57,738 bases of DNA from an uncultured Verrucomicrobiota bacterium (GCA_902580225.1 CACHJU010000012.1:1-57738); one strand, 5' to 3'; shown: positions 37,237-46,582, counted from the first letter of the stretch. A program made the numbers and translations. Notes: generated from the letters alone by a model not told the origin.

Positions 37237-38744
37237 GAACATCTGGATTAGGGAAGTTTGCTCTTGGGCAAGCTGTGCCCAACCGTGATCATGCAGTCTG
37301 TGTCAGCCTTCCGACTGTCAATGACTTGATTGGCTACGAAGAGAAAAGAGCAGATACTATCCAAGCATTGAATACGGGCTACCCAAGATTTATCCAACAT
37401 CATTTTATAAGGGAAGTCATTAAAGTAGAAGAAAAAAGCGAAGATGTGATCGAAATGAAAAGCTTTTTATTTACAGATTCTTCTCATTGTGAAGAAGCTC
37501 TGAAAAAATATTCCATTCAAAATGCAATCGTGCGGGAACGCGGAAATTACCTATGGATGCAATTGCCCAAAGCAAGTAATGAGGCTCTTCAAGTGGATTC
37601 ATTTATACAGCATACCGGAGGAACCATTTCATCTCGTCATGCTGAGGATATTTTATTCAAAAACGGGTGCAAACTAAGTAGAGAAAGTCTTTCTAACCAT
37701 GAAAATCCACTCAAATTTGCAAAAAAGATCATAGCTGAAGTTCATGGAGAAGGAGTTTTTCCAGAAGGAGTTCTGTTTGCCTCATCAGGAGCAAATGCTT
37801 TTTATTCTCTCTTTAAAAATGCTTATAATTATTCTCTGCGAAAAGGAAAAAATCTGTGGATATGCCTAGGATGGTTATATCTTGATACTCTTGAAACGAT
37901 GAATTTGACTGCAAAAGAGGATGAAATTATCACTCTGACTGACCCCACAGATCTTAAAGAACTAAAAGAGATATTTTCGCGCTACGGAAATAAGATTGCC
38001 GGAGTAGTGACTGAATTTCCAACCAATCCACTTTTACAATCCTGCGACCTCGAATGTGTAAGGGTAATATGCGAAAAGGTCGGGGCGATGCTAATTATTG
38101 ATCCAACCATGGCATCTCCCAAAAATTCTAAAGTTGCGGATTTGGGAGATGTGCTCGTAAACAGTTTAACAAAATATGCAAGCTGGGAAGGCGATTTAAT
38201 GATAGGAAGTCTTGTTTTCCCTGAGCATTCGAAAATTGGGAAAGAATTATTTGAGGCCACAAAAGAAACTATTTGCCCGCCTTTTGATAGAGATTTATTG
38301 CGCCTGTGTGAACAACTCCCGCACTATCCTAGTTTTGTAGAAAAGACTAATCGTAGTTTACTTGAAGTTGTTGAATTTCTTGAATCCAGTAATTCGGTTA
38401 AAAAAGTATACTGGGCGTACCAAAAAAATTCCGCCGAGAATTTTCAAAAAAGAGCAGGTGAAGAAAAACCAGGCTGTGTGGTGAGTTTCGAATTAAAAGG
38501 GGATTTTGAAAGTTTTTATAATGAGTTATCTATGCTTAAAAGTCCGAGTTTTGGAACTGAGTTCAGCTTATGTTGCCCTTATGTATATTTAGCACACTAT
38601 AAATTAATTAATTCTTTAAATGGCCAGCAAACCTTAAAAAAAGCAGGTGTCTCACCTGAATTGTGCAGACTTTCGGTCGGTTTGGAAAACTCGCAAGAAA
38701 TAATACAAACTTTGGAGGATGCCCTGCAAAGTATGAAAGATTAG
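37233..38744 (+). CDS. Cys/Met-metabolism PLP enzyme, fungal STR2-like cystathionine gamma-synthase
   Basis: 503 residues from a GTG start. The C-terminal about 330 residues are a fold-type I Cys/Met-metabolism enzyme, with IIDPTMASP near residue 290 and the likely PLP lysine in NSLTKYASWEGDLMIG. The N-terminal about 150 residues (PNRDHAVCVSLPTVNDLIGYEE, TGYPRFIQHHFI) resemble those of yeast STR2-type cystathionine gamma-synthases rather than the shorter MetB of enterobacteria; this is from memory of the family. Predicted reaction: activated homoserine plus cysteine to cystathionine. It overlaps the upstream decarboxylase by four bases. Confidence 0.78.
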   Translation: MRTSGLGKFALGQAVPNRDHAVCVSLPTVNDLIGYEEKRADTIQALNTGYPRFIQHHFIREVIKVEEKSEDVIEMKSFLFTDSSHCEEALKKYSIQNAIVRERGNYLWMQLPKASNEALQVDSFIQHTGGTISSRHAEDILFKNGCKLSRESLSNHENPLKFAKKIIAEVHGEGVFPEGVLFASSGANAFYSLFKNAYNYSLRKGKNLWICLGWLYLDTLETMNLTAKEDEIITLTDPTDLKELKEIFSRYGNKIAGVVTEFPTNPLLQSCDLECVRVICEKVGAMLIIDPTMASPKNSKVADLGDVLVNSLTKYASWEGDLMIGSLVFPEHSKIGKELFEATKETICPPFDRDLLRLCEQLPHYPSFVEKTNRSLLEVVEFLESSNSVKKVYWAYQKNSAENFQKRAGEEKPGCVVSFELKGDFESFYNELSMLKSPSFGTEFSLCCPYVYLAHYKLINSLNGQQTLKKAGVSPELCRLSVGLENSQEIIQTLEDALQSMKD

Positions 38745-38765
38745 TCTCAAAATATCACCTAAGAA

Positions 38766-40028
38766 TTATTCGAAAGAATGGGAATCCAAAACTTTACGAA
38801 TCCTTTTTTTGGAGAGACGAACAAATGAAGGCACTCCATTTTCATAAGGGACTTCAACCTCACCCTGAATTAATGGTTGGCAGTACTTGATAAATTTTGC
38901 TGTCATGCTAACTCGATCTTCGGATATCCAGTCTGCCGGAATTTCTTTTACTCCATTGGCAATTTCAGATAGAGGAGCGAGGCTGGTCTCACAAGTGTAG
39001 GTCTCACCCTCAGCTCGAACTAAAATTACCATTTGATCCGTTTCACCTGCAATCGCAGCTTTTACAGCTGCCTGTCCGGCCATAAAAGCTTCGTCATTAT
39101 CAGTTTGGGAAGAACAATGTGCAGCTGCACGCTGTCCCGTACCCAATTTTGAGGAACGGGCTTTGACGGCAAGGTTTTCTTCGACCAATCCGGCGAGAAA
39201 ATCGCCAATCCCCCCAAGCTGCTGATGCCCAAATGAATCCTGTGCGTTGGTGCTGTTAGCGACATAATTACCATCATGATCAAGCAAACCTTCTCCTACT
39301 ACCACTAAACAATATTTATTTCTCTTAAGGACGCGTTGTACATCATCTATAAATTGTTCCTTGGAAAATGGTAATTCAGGAAGATAGATTAAGTGAGGTG
39401 CGTCATCCGGATTTTCTTTGCTTTTGGCAAGAGTTGCACCTGCAGCGATCCACCCTGCATTTCGGCCCATAACTTCTACAATAGAAACAAGATCATGCTG
39501 CCCCATAGCTTCATGATCCAAGGCAGTTTCTCGGATAATGGAACAAATGTATTTAACCACACTGCCATAACCCGGACAATGATCGGTTGTCACCAAATCA
39601 TTATCAATTGTTTTAGGAACTCCAATTACACGAAGTTCATAATTTTTTTCTTGGGCCAGTTTAGAAATTTTATCTGCAGTATCTTGAGAATCGTTACCAC
39701 CAGCATAGAAAAAATATTTGATTTTATGAGCTTCAAAAACCTCAAGCACCCGCTCGTAATCTTGATCGCGTTTTAGTTTAAAACGACATGTACCCAAAGC
39801 AGAAGAGGGCGTGTAGCGAAGTCCACGGATATTTTGCTGAGATTCTTCAGCAAGATCGATTAATTCTTCCTTAAGAATTCCAAGAACTCCATTCATACCA
39901 CCATATATTTCTTCAATACAGGGATTGTTAAGAGCTTCTGTTACAACTCCGGCAACACTTGCATTGATAACAGCGGTTGGTCCCCCGGACTGGGCGACCA
40001 AACAATTTCCTACTAATTCTTCTGCCAT
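38766..40028 (-). CDS. pfp: Pyrophosphate-dependent phosphofructokinase
   Basis: Phosphorylates fructose 6-phosphate with PPi, reversibly (EC 2.7.1.90). 420 residues. SGGPTAVINAS at the N-terminus, GGNDSQDTA at the phosphoryl-donor site and PKTIDNDL all match PFK. The aspartate after GGN and the lysine of PKTIDND are the residues associated with PPi use, where ATP enzymes have GGDGS and PGTIDND. The first residue of that site is Asn rather than the usual Asp (GGNDS rather than GGDDS). VEVMGRNAGWIAA is the family substrate motif. No transmembrane or extra domains. Confidence 0.92.
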   Translation of the reverse strand: MAEELVGNCLVAQSGGPTAVINASVAGVVTEALNNPCIEEIYGGMNGVLGILKEELIDLAEESQQNIRGLRYTPSSALGTCRFKLKRDQDYERVLEVFEAHKIKYFFYAGGNDSQDTADKISKLAQEKNYELRVIGVPKTIDNDLVTTDHCPGYGSVVKYICSIIRETALDHEAMGQHDLVSIVEVMGRNAGWIAAGATLAKSKENPDDAPHLIYLPELPFSKEQFIDDVQRVLKRNKYCLVVVGEGLLDHDGNYVANSTNAQDSFGHQQLGGIGDFLAGLVEENLAVKARSSKLGTGQRAAAHCSSQTDNDEAFMAGQAAVKAAIAGETDQMVILVRAEGETYTCETSLAPLSEIANGVKEIPADWISEDRVSMTAKFIKYCQPLIQGEVEVPYENGVPSFVRLSKKRIRKVLDSHSFE

Positions 40029-40138
40029 AATATTAAAAGGGTCAAATATCGAAAAAAGTGACTATCCCACAGACGAAAGTAAAAAATGGCAATCGCAAAA
40101 TATGTTTACAAACTAATGAAAATGGGGGAAAGAAACAA

Positions 40139-41563
40139 TTATAATATAGGCGGCGGTTTATAAGCATTTGCGTCAGGGTACCGCTTATCCCACGAAGAAG
40201 CTTTTTTTACAAAAGAATCAATTTGAGAATGAGCAGCACCGATTCGTTTATGTCCCTCCTTAATTATTGTATTAATGGCACCGGCTTTCAAACCCACTCT
40301 TTTATCTTTTGCCAACCTTTTGGCTAAATCATTTTCCTTAATCTTCCCTTTGCGTAAATCTTTAACTGTAGCAACGGCATGTTCCTTAATTGCGGCATGA
40401 GCATCTTCTCGACCAGCACCTTCTTTTACAGCCTCCATCATTATCGTTGTGGAAAGTAAAAAAGGTAAATAATGAGCATTCTCCCTTTTGATCATTGCAG
40501 GAAACACCTCCATTTGTTCGAGAATAGTTAAAAAAGTATCTAATAATCCATCAATTGCAAAAAAAGCATCCGGTAATGCAACCCTTCTAACTACCGAGCA
40601 AGATACATCGCCTTCGTTCCATTGATCACCGGCAAGATTAGATAGCATGGCCAAATGACCATTCAAAATTGCCTGAAAGCCATTGATTCTTTCGCAACTT
40701 CGACTGTTCATTTTATGGGGCATTGCCGAAGAGCCGGTCTGCCCTTTGGCAAAACCTTCACCGAGGAGCTCATGCCCAGCCATGATTCGGAGAGTCTTGG
40801 CAAAACTCGATGGAGCAGACGCAAGACGTACCAGTATCGAAACCACTTCAAAATCCAAGCTGCGTGGATAGACCTGACCCACATTTTGCCAGGTTGAAAG
40901 TGCTCCCAAGTGCTCCATTACCTTACGATCTAATTTTTCCGCTTTCTCAGCACTTCCCAGAAGGGTGATCTGATCTAAACGAGTTCCTACCGCTCCCTTC
41001 AATCCGCGATATGGATAATTCACGCATAAACTGGTAAGAGAATCGAGAACACGTTCAAGTTCCTCTCCCCAATATGCCATTCTTTTACCAAGAGTTGTGA
41101 TTTGAGCCGGCACATTGTGAGATCGTGCGGTAAGGGGTATTTCTTTGTATTGTTCAGCTTTTTCAGCAAGTGACAAAAGAGCCGCCACTCCCTTATCCAT
41201 TATTAGGCTTAAAGAACGATGGATTTGAAGCTGCTCCACATTTTCAGTTAGATCTCGGCTTGTCATTCCTTTGTGAGCATGTTGATGCCCCGATTTTTCT
41301 GCAAACTCCTCCAACCTAGCTTTCACATCGTGCTTTGTAATTTTTTCGCGTTGCTGAATGGCTTCCAAGTCAACCAATCCTTTAACCGCAATCGATGCGT
41401 CAATAGCCTTTTTTTCAATTTTGATTCCAAGTTCTTTTTGGGCTTTCATAACTGCAATCCAAAACTCTCTTTCAAGTATGATCTTACCGGTCGCAGACCA
41501 GAGATTTTTCATTGGATGTGAAGCATATCGTTCAGCAAGAACATTCGATATTTCAAATGGCAT
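40139..41563 (-). CDS. purB: Adenylosuccinate lyase
   Basis: Lyase of purine synthesis acting on SAICAR and adenylosuccinate (EC 4.3.2.2). 474 residues, all-helical fumarase/aspartase superfamily. The signature SSAMPHKMNSRSCERI and the upstream HKGMTSRDLTENVEQLQ are diagnostic, with TARSHNVPAQITTLGKR carrying the second active-site histidine region. It is separated from ispH by 11 bp, so they are probably co-transcribed. pfp lies 110 bp further along. Confidence 0.96.
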   Translation of the reverse strand: MPFEISNVLAERYASHPMKNLWSATGKIILEREFWIAVMKAQKELGIKIEKKAIDASIAVKGLVDLEAIQQREKITKHDVKARLEEFAEKSGHQHAHKGMTSRDLTENVEQLQIHRSLSLIMDKGVAALLSLAEKAEQYKEIPLTARSHNVPAQITTLGKRMAYWGEELERVLDSLTSLCVNYPYRGLKGAVGTRLDQITLLGSAEKAEKLDRKVMEHLGALSTWQNVGQVYPRSLDFEVVSILVRLASAPSSFAKTLRIMAGHELLGEGFAKGQTGSSAMPHKMNSRSCERINGFQAILNGHLAMLSNLAGDQWNEGDVSCSVVRRVALPDAFFAIDGLLDTFLTILEQMEVFPAMIKRENAHYLPFLLSTTIMMEAVKEGAGREDAHAAIKEHAVATVKDLRKGKIKENDLAKRLAKDKRVGLKAGAINTIIKEGHKRIGAAHSQIDSFVKKASSWDKRYPDANAYKPPPIL

Positions 41564-41574
41564 AAGTATTAGAA

Positions 41575-42444
41575 TTAAAAGGTTTCAAGTTTTTCGCATA
41601 CCGAGCGAATAATAAACTCAGGAGTGGATGCACCAGCAGTTACGCCAACACATTTAAATTCAAGAAAGCTCTCTTTTTCAATATCATCCGCGGTTTCAAT
41701 ATGAAAAGTGGGCTTGTCATAACTGGAAGCAAGCTTGGCCAATTTCCGGGTATTTGCTGAATGTTTACCTCCTATTACAATAAGAACATCTGCACCGTCA
41801 TCCACTAATTGAACTAAGTCAGATTGCCTTTCTTTAGTGGCGCCACAAATGGTGTCAAAGATTTTAAGTTCTGGATATTTTTTGGATAATATTTGTGAAA
41901 GATTCTTAAATTCATGAGTAAACATAGTTGACTGAGAAACCATAACCACTCCAGAATTAAATTTTGGTAGTCTTTTCAAATCGACTTCATTTCTAATCAC
42001 ATGCCCTTGACCGTTCGCATACCCAAGTAAGCCGGCAACTTCCGGATGATTGGGATCTCCAAATATAACCACATCAAATCCCTGATCGGCGTGCACTTTT
42101 ATTTTACCAGCGATTATGCCAACATCAGGACAAGTACCGTCTCGAAAAGGAAGTCCAAGTTCTTTTAAGTATTTTCTTCTCTCCGGAGAAATTCCATGAG
42201 CCCTCACAACCACCACGGACTCTTTTTCGTTTTTCTGTGGCAAGTTTAATTTTGAGTCACTCTGATAATTTCCGACTTCTCGAATATCTTCTTTGCCAAG
42301 TTCTGCCATCATTTGGCTATTGTGTATGAGAGGTCCGTCCGTGTACACGGTTTTATCACCTCCTTGAGATTCGTCGCGAGCGACCTGAATAGCTCTTTCA
42401 ACTCCCCAACAAAACCCTGCACTTTTTGCTCTAATAACTTTCAT
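41575..42444 (-). CDS. ispH: 4-hydroxy-3-methylbut-2-enyl diphosphate reductase
   Basis: Iron-sulfur enzyme making IPP and DMAPP at the end of the MEP pathway (EC 1.17.7.4). 289 residues. The three cluster cysteines are visible: AKSAGFCWGVERA (Cys12), RDGTCPDVG and FDTICGATKERQ. YTDGPLIHNSQMM, VVVRAHGISPE and GGKHSANTRKLA are typical. It uses the MEP route rather than mevalonate. First gene of a minus-strand run with purB. Confidence 0.97.
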   Translation of the reverse strand: MKVIRAKSAGFCWGVERAIQVARDESQGGDKTVYTDGPLIHNSQMMAELGKEDIREVGNYQSDSKLNLPQKNEKESVVVVRAHGISPERRKYLKELGLPFRDGTCPDVGIIAGKIKVHADQGFDVVIFGDPNHPEVAGLLGYANGQGHVIRNEVDLKRLPKFNSGVVMVSQSTMFTHEFKNLSQILSKKYPELKIFDTICGATKERQSDLVQLVDDGADVLIVIGGKHSANTRKLAKLASSYDKPTFHIETADDIEKESFLEFKCVGVTAGASTPEFIIRSVCEKLETF

Positions 42445-42528
42445 TTTAAAACAATATTAATAAATAGATAACTCATGTAGCACAATATTGATTTGCAATC
42501 ATCATCAAAAGAATAGCAAAATAATATT

Positions 42529-43260
42529 ATGTTTAAACTTGTTTCCCAAAATATATTTCAACTACTCCCCATTATATTCTTATTTTCTCTGTCATTTTTA
42601 TGGGCTGAAGCAAACGAGATTTTTTACAAAAAAGGCAAACGAACAACTGACGGAATTGGTAAATACTATATGGATAGAGAAATCTCTCAGGTAATGGGAC
42701 ACTTAGGTGCAGGTTGGCTTGAAAGACCCAAAAGAGAACAGGAAGAGAGGACTGACTTGCTGATTAAGAATATGAACCTCTCTGAATCGGACCAAGTGGC
42801 GGATATTGGAGCCGGTTCCGGTTATTTTTCTTTTCGCATCTCCCCCCTTGTCCCCAAAGGGAGTGTGTATGCAGTTGATATTTCTCCCAAAATGCTAGGA
42901 ATTGTTCGGGCCAAAAAAGCAAGAGGCGGCTTTGATAATGTAATCGCGGTTCAAAGCTCAATCAAAAATACGACCCTTGATCCCGATTCTATTGACTGTG
43001 CTCTTATCGTCGATGCTTACCACGAATTTTCCTATCCACGTGAAATGGCTTTATCCATATTCAACTCTCTTAAAAAAAAAGGGCGGCTCATTTTGATTGA
43101 ATATCGAAAAGAGGACCCTAATGTTTCTATTAAGCTGCTTCACAAAATGTCTCAAAAACAAGCAATCAAAGAAATCACCCAAGTTGGTTTTGTCTGGAAA
43201 AAAACCCTCGATTTTTTACCTCAACAACATTTTATGATTTTTGAAAAACCTAAAAAGTAA
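42529..43260 (+). CDS. Class I SAM-dependent methyltransferase with N-terminal signal/anchor sequence
   Basis: 243 residues. The first about 27 residues form a hydrophobic segment ending in SFLWAEAN, which looks like a signal peptide or signal anchor. A complete class I methyltransferase domain follows: DQVADIGAGSGYFSFRISPLV (motif I, written over two strands), YAVDISPKML, then ALIVDAYHEFSYP and RLILIEYRKEDP. The substrate is unknown. An exported SAM-dependent enzyme would be unusual because SAM is cytoplasmic, so an anchored cytoplasmic-facing protein is the likelier reading. It is 11 bp before a second exported small protein. Confidence 0.82.
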   Translation: MFKLVSQNIFQLLPIIFLFSLSFLWAEANEIFYKKGKRTTDGIGKYYMDREISQVMGHLGAGWLERPKREQEERTDLLIKNMNLSESDQVADIGAGSGYFSFRISPLVPKGSVYAVDISPKMLGIVRAKKARGGFDNVIAVQSSIKNTTLDPDSIDCALIVDAYHEFSYPREMALSIFNSLKKKGRLILIEYRKEDPNVSIKLLHKMSQKQAIKEITQVGFVWKKTLDFLPQQHFMIFEKPKK

Positions 43261-43271
43261 ATCCTTATTAT

Positions 43272-43820
43272 ATGAATTATTATTTTTCTAAATTCTCTAC
43301 GAAATTTTTTGCTTCACACACTCTTTATTTCACGATTTCCATTTTTTTGATTGGTAACCTCTATGCAGACAAAATTGATGTTGCAGGCTATCAGTTTTCA
43401 TCTCCTGAAAAATGGGTATCTTCTCCCCCTTCATCCAAAATGCGTAAGGCTCAGTTTACTGTTTCGGGAGATGAAGGGAAGGATGCAGAAGTTGCATTTT
43501 TTCATTTCGGTAGAGGTGGAGCCGGTGGAGTGAAAGCGAATGTGGATCGATGGATGACTCAGTTTGAAGAAGCGAAAGACCGTATTATCAAGAAAACAGT
43601 GATTGGAGATATTCCAGTTACCTATGTTCAGGCAAACGGAACTTTTTTAAGTGGAAGGGCTTTTGGTCCCAAAACCCCCAAACCGAACTTCGCTCTATTA
43701 GCTGCGATTATCGAAGGGAAAGGTGGTTCAATCTTTATTAAAATGACCGGTCCGAAAAAAACAGTTGAAAGCCAGGTTTCTAATCTTAAAAAAATGGTAC
43801 TTGATAGCTTGGATAAATAG
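43272..43820 (+). CDS. Exported hypothetical protein
   Basis: 182 residues with an N-terminal signal peptide (hydrophobic FASHTLYFTISIFLIGNLYAD). The mature part is predicted to be a single alpha/beta domain: SSPEKWVSSPPSSKMRKAQF, FFHFGRGGAGGVKANVDRW, and a C-terminal amphipathic helix. I recall similar small secreted proteins in PVC genomes, without a known function. It is 11 bp downstream of the methyltransferase, probably one operon, and convergent with the amidase gene. Confidence 0.72.
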   Translation: MNYYFSKFSTKFFASHTLYFTISIFLIGNLYADKIDVAGYQFSSPEKWVSSPPSSKMRKAQFTVSGDEGKDAEVAFFHFGRGGAGGVKANVDRWMTQFEEAKDRIIKKTVIGDIPVTYVQANGTFLSGRAFGPKTPKPNFALLAAIIEGKGGSIFIKMTGPKKTVESQVSNLKKMVLDSLDK

Positions 43821-43830
43821 TTAGAAGTTT

Positions 43831-45054
43831 TTACCTGATAAATAGGCAACTGTTTCGAATACCCTCGAGTACGCTTTTTGCATACTCCTCAACCAAACTA
43901 TATTTCAACTCGCCATTTAGTTTTTTTTTGCCCTTATAATCACCAAGTATTATCCGACCAAAAGCATCACGTGAATTTACGACATAAGGTTCAAGAAAGA
44001 CAACCGGGCATCGATAAATTCGGTTAGCAAGCAAATTCCGAGCCCATACTCCGGGTACGTCGCCAATTTTTAATGCATTTGGTCCTTTGTAATTAAATGC
44101 GGGAAGTTTAGTAATTCGGGAAAAAGCATTAGAAAGATTTTCGGCAATTAGCTTTTCTTTTTTGTGCCAACCATTTAATAACCGAAAAAGCATTTCAAAT
44201 CGTTGGTTGTCGTCTGAAAGTTCCCCTCCCATATAACATCCATTGACCAAAATATGAAAATCATTTCTCTCCACAAGTTCAAACTTATCAGGGTTCGCCC
44301 ATGGGGCGGCATTCAAATGCAAGCATATTGTAAGATCTGGGCGAATCACTTTATTAATATGATCAGCACGAGCATGAATTTCACTCACTCGATAAAAAAG
44401 TACCTCCTTTCTTTGTGTTAGTAATTTTTGCCTTTCAATCCTACTATATTTCCTTTTGAGCTGAATCTCTTTTTGTTTTAACCAATCTTCGGATTCCTTT
44501 TCAAAATCTTTTGGACGAAATGTAGTTACAGGTTTATTTTGCTCCCTCAACAAATGAACTTCAGCTCCCAGGATACTTAATTTCTTAGACAAGCTTTTTG
44601 CCACTGCTAAGACCAAATCTCCCTCTTTGACTGGCTTCTCGCCTCCTATTGAAAAATGACGTCCTTCCATTTTAGAAAAAGCTCCTCCAATGTGCCCGGG
44701 GTCCAATGCTATACAGAAGCCATGCAAAGAATTATTTTGATCGCTGATACTAAATTGGCGAGGAGCATTAGAACTCAAATTTCCATCCCTAAATGAAAGA
44801 ATATACCAATCGTCCTTTCCCATTTTTTTACGAATTAAAACTTCTCCTCTGTTAAGCTTTAACCAATTTTCATACCAAGAAACTCTTGGGCAATAAATAG
44901 TTTTTAACGTATGTTCAAATTCTTGTTTTGTTAAAAGACCTTGAAATGAATCAAGTAGATTCCAATTTGGAAGGTTTTCACGAGCAAAACAATCCACTAG
45001 TATGTAAGTGCAAAGAACCGGTATTATGAGCCTTTTTATATTCCAAAAATTCAA
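43831..45054 (-). CDS. N-acetylmuramoyl-L-alanine amidase (Amidase_3 family)
   Basis: Zinc amidase that cleaves the stem peptide from MurNAc in peptidoglycan. The Amidase_3 zinc residues appear as the His of ALDPGHIGG, the Glu near KEGDLVLAVAKSL and the His of CLHLNAAPW. A helical Lys/Arg-rich insertion (KQKEIQLKRKYSRIERQKL) sits between them. I choose the TTG at 45054 because it gives a well-proportioned signal peptide (NFWNIKRLIIPVLCTYILVDCFA). A TTG at 45123 would put 23 poorly placed residues in front and leave 12 bp to the divergent regulator. Location: periplasm. Confidence 0.8.
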   Translation of the reverse strand: MNFWNIKRLIIPVLCTYILVDCFARENLPNWNLLDSFQGLLTKQEFEHTLKTIYCPRVSWYENWLKLNRGEVLIRKKMGKDDWYILSFRDGNLSSNAPRQFSISDQNNSLHGFCIALDPGHIGGAFSKMEGRHFSIGGEKPVKEGDLVLAVAKSLSKKLSILGAEVHLLREQNKPVTTFRPKDFEKESEDWLKQKEIQLKRKYSRIERQKLLTQRKEVLFYRVSEIHARADHINKVIRPDLTICLHLNAAPWANPDKFELVERNDFHILVNGCYMGGELSDDNQRFEMLFRLLNGWHKKEKLIAENLSNAFSRITKLPAFNYKGPNALKIGDVPGVWARNLLANRIYRCPVVFLEPYVVNSRDAFGRIILGDYKGKKKLNGELKYSLVEEYAKSVLEGIRNSCLFIR

Positions 45055-45135
45055 TTTATAATAACATGAAGATGGAAAAAGGGTTTGCAAAGTTTTTCTT
45101 TTTACTGAGGACTCTAGATACAACTTTTATTGTTG

Positions 45136-46545
45136 ATGAAATTTAGTAAACAACCCTCCGAAATTTTTAAGGACAAAGAAATTATCGTCCTTGAAGATGA
45201 TCTGCTCCTTGGTAAACAACTCTGTGCCTTTCTTGAAGAAAAAGGCGCTGAAATTACTCGTTGTAAAAGTATTGAAGAAGCAAGGAGAATGCTGAATGAG
45301 CTTAGCTTTGATGCCGCCCTCTTTGACCTAAACCTACCTGATGGGGATTGTCTCGAACTTCTAAGAGAGGGAATTGTACCAGAAAATACTTCGACGGTTC
45401 TCATGACAGGCGAAGGCGGGATCCGCTCAGCCGTTGAAGCAATTCAATTGGGAGCTTCTGATTATCTGAGTAAGCCTTTTGACTTAGATGAACTGCCCTA
45501 CGTCTTTGCTAAAGCAGACAACCGGAGAAAAAATGTTCGACTCAGGCAGCACAACCAAGAGCAGGAAAAAAAGAAAGCGGATGATCTGTTTTTTGAAGGT
45601 TCTTTTGCTCAGGATTTAGAAAAACTAAAAAAAATACTTGAGGCCGACCGACGGCTCAAAGCAAACCTACCTGCCCTTCTCATAAATGGCCCAACTGGTT
45701 CAGGAAAATCAACTTATGCTCGATGGATTCACGCTCATGGTCCAAGAGCTGAAAATTCTTTTGTTCAAGTAAATTGCTCCACGATTCCTGACAATTTACT
45801 CGAGTCAGAACTTTTTGGCCATGAAAAGGGTGCATTTACAGATGCAAAAAATGCTCGAATCGGACTTTTTGAGGCAGCCGATGAAGGAACCCTTTTTCTT
45901 GATGAAATTGCTAGCCTTTCTATTCCTGCACAAGCCAAGGTTTTACTCGCAATCGAAAACAGAGTTATTCGAAGGCTGGGAGGAACAAAAGAAATTAATG
46001 TGGATGTCAGGATTATTGCTGCAGCCAATCAAGACCTCAGACAAATGATTGAGGAGAAAACTTTCAGAGAAGACCTATTTCACAGGCTGGACCTTTTGCG
46101 TGTATCAATCCCAGCCTTGCAAACAAGGGGAAAAGATATTATTCCTTTTGCGGAGCATTTCCTTTCTGAGCTTAGCCGTAAATATAAGCTTCCTCAACCT
46201 ATTTTATCGGAGAAAAGCAAATTATACCTTCTCTCTCATACTTGGCCAGGGAACACACGTGAATTGATTCACGAGTTTGAACGCTCTCTGGTAATGCACG
46301 AAAAAGGAAAGGAAATCGAGCTTGCCGCGGCAGAGTCTCTAGATCCTAAAGAGCAACATTCGTCAAAACTAAATGATTGGTTAAACGCGAACTTTACTTT
46401 TCCAGAGGCAGGGTTTGACTTGGAAAAGGAGTTGATCCGCCTAATTGAAGCCGCAATCATGCAGGCCGATGGAAATGTTTCACAAGCTGCACGACTCTTG
46501 GGCGTACCACGCGACTATATACGCTATCGCCTGCAGAAGAAATAA
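45136..46545 (+). CDS. Sigma-54-dependent response regulator (NtrC family)
   Basis: Two-component activator of 469 residues from ATG; a TTG six bases upstream is also possible. The receiver domain has acidic residues in VLEDD, phospho-acceptor Asp64 (FDLNLPDGD) and Lys in LSKPF. The AAA+ domain has Walker A GPTGSGKST, Walker B TLFLDEIA, and a GAFTGA-loop variant GAFTDA at about residues 232-237. A Fis-type HTH (NVSQAARLLGVPRDYIRYRL) ends the protein. It is probably phosphorylated by the histidine kinase at 49190 and acts on the palindromic sites directly downstream. Those sites and a -24/-12-like element precede the exported protein gene at 46739. Divergent from the amidase gene. Confidence 0.93.
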   Translation: MKFSKQPSEIFKDKEIIVLEDDLLLGKQLCAFLEEKGAEITRCKSIEEARRMLNELSFDAALFDLNLPDGDCLELLREGIVPENTSTVLMTGEGGIRSAVEAIQLGASDYLSKPFDLDELPYVFAKADNRRKNVRLRQHNQEQEKKKADDLFFEGSFAQDLEKLKKILEADRRLKANLPALLINGPTGSGKSTYARWIHAHGPRAENSFVQVNCSTIPDNLLESELFGHEKGAFTDAKNARIGLFEAADEGTLFLDEIASLSIPAQAKVLLAIENRVIRRLGGTKEINVDVRIIAAANQDLRQMIEEKTFREDLFHRLDLLRVSIPALQTRGKDIIPFAEHFLSELSRKYKLPQPILSEKSKLYLLSHTWPGNTRELIHEFERSLVMHEKGKEIELAAAESLDPKEQHSSKLNDWLNANFTFPEAGFDLEKELIRLIEAAIMQADGNVSQAARLLGVPRDYIRYRLQKK

Positions 46546-46549
46546 GGCC

Positions 46550-46563
46550 TGGGAATTATTCCC
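46550..46563. promoter_or_regulatory. Upstream activator site 1 (palindrome)
   Basis: TGGGAATTATTCCC. Its GGGAAT and ATTCCC halves are perfect inverted repeats around one base. It begins 5 bases after the regulator's stop codon and 33 bp from a near-identical second site. It is probably bound by the adjacent NtrC-type regulator. Confidence 0.6.
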
Positions 46564-46582
46564 CTAATTTTTTATCGCGGCT

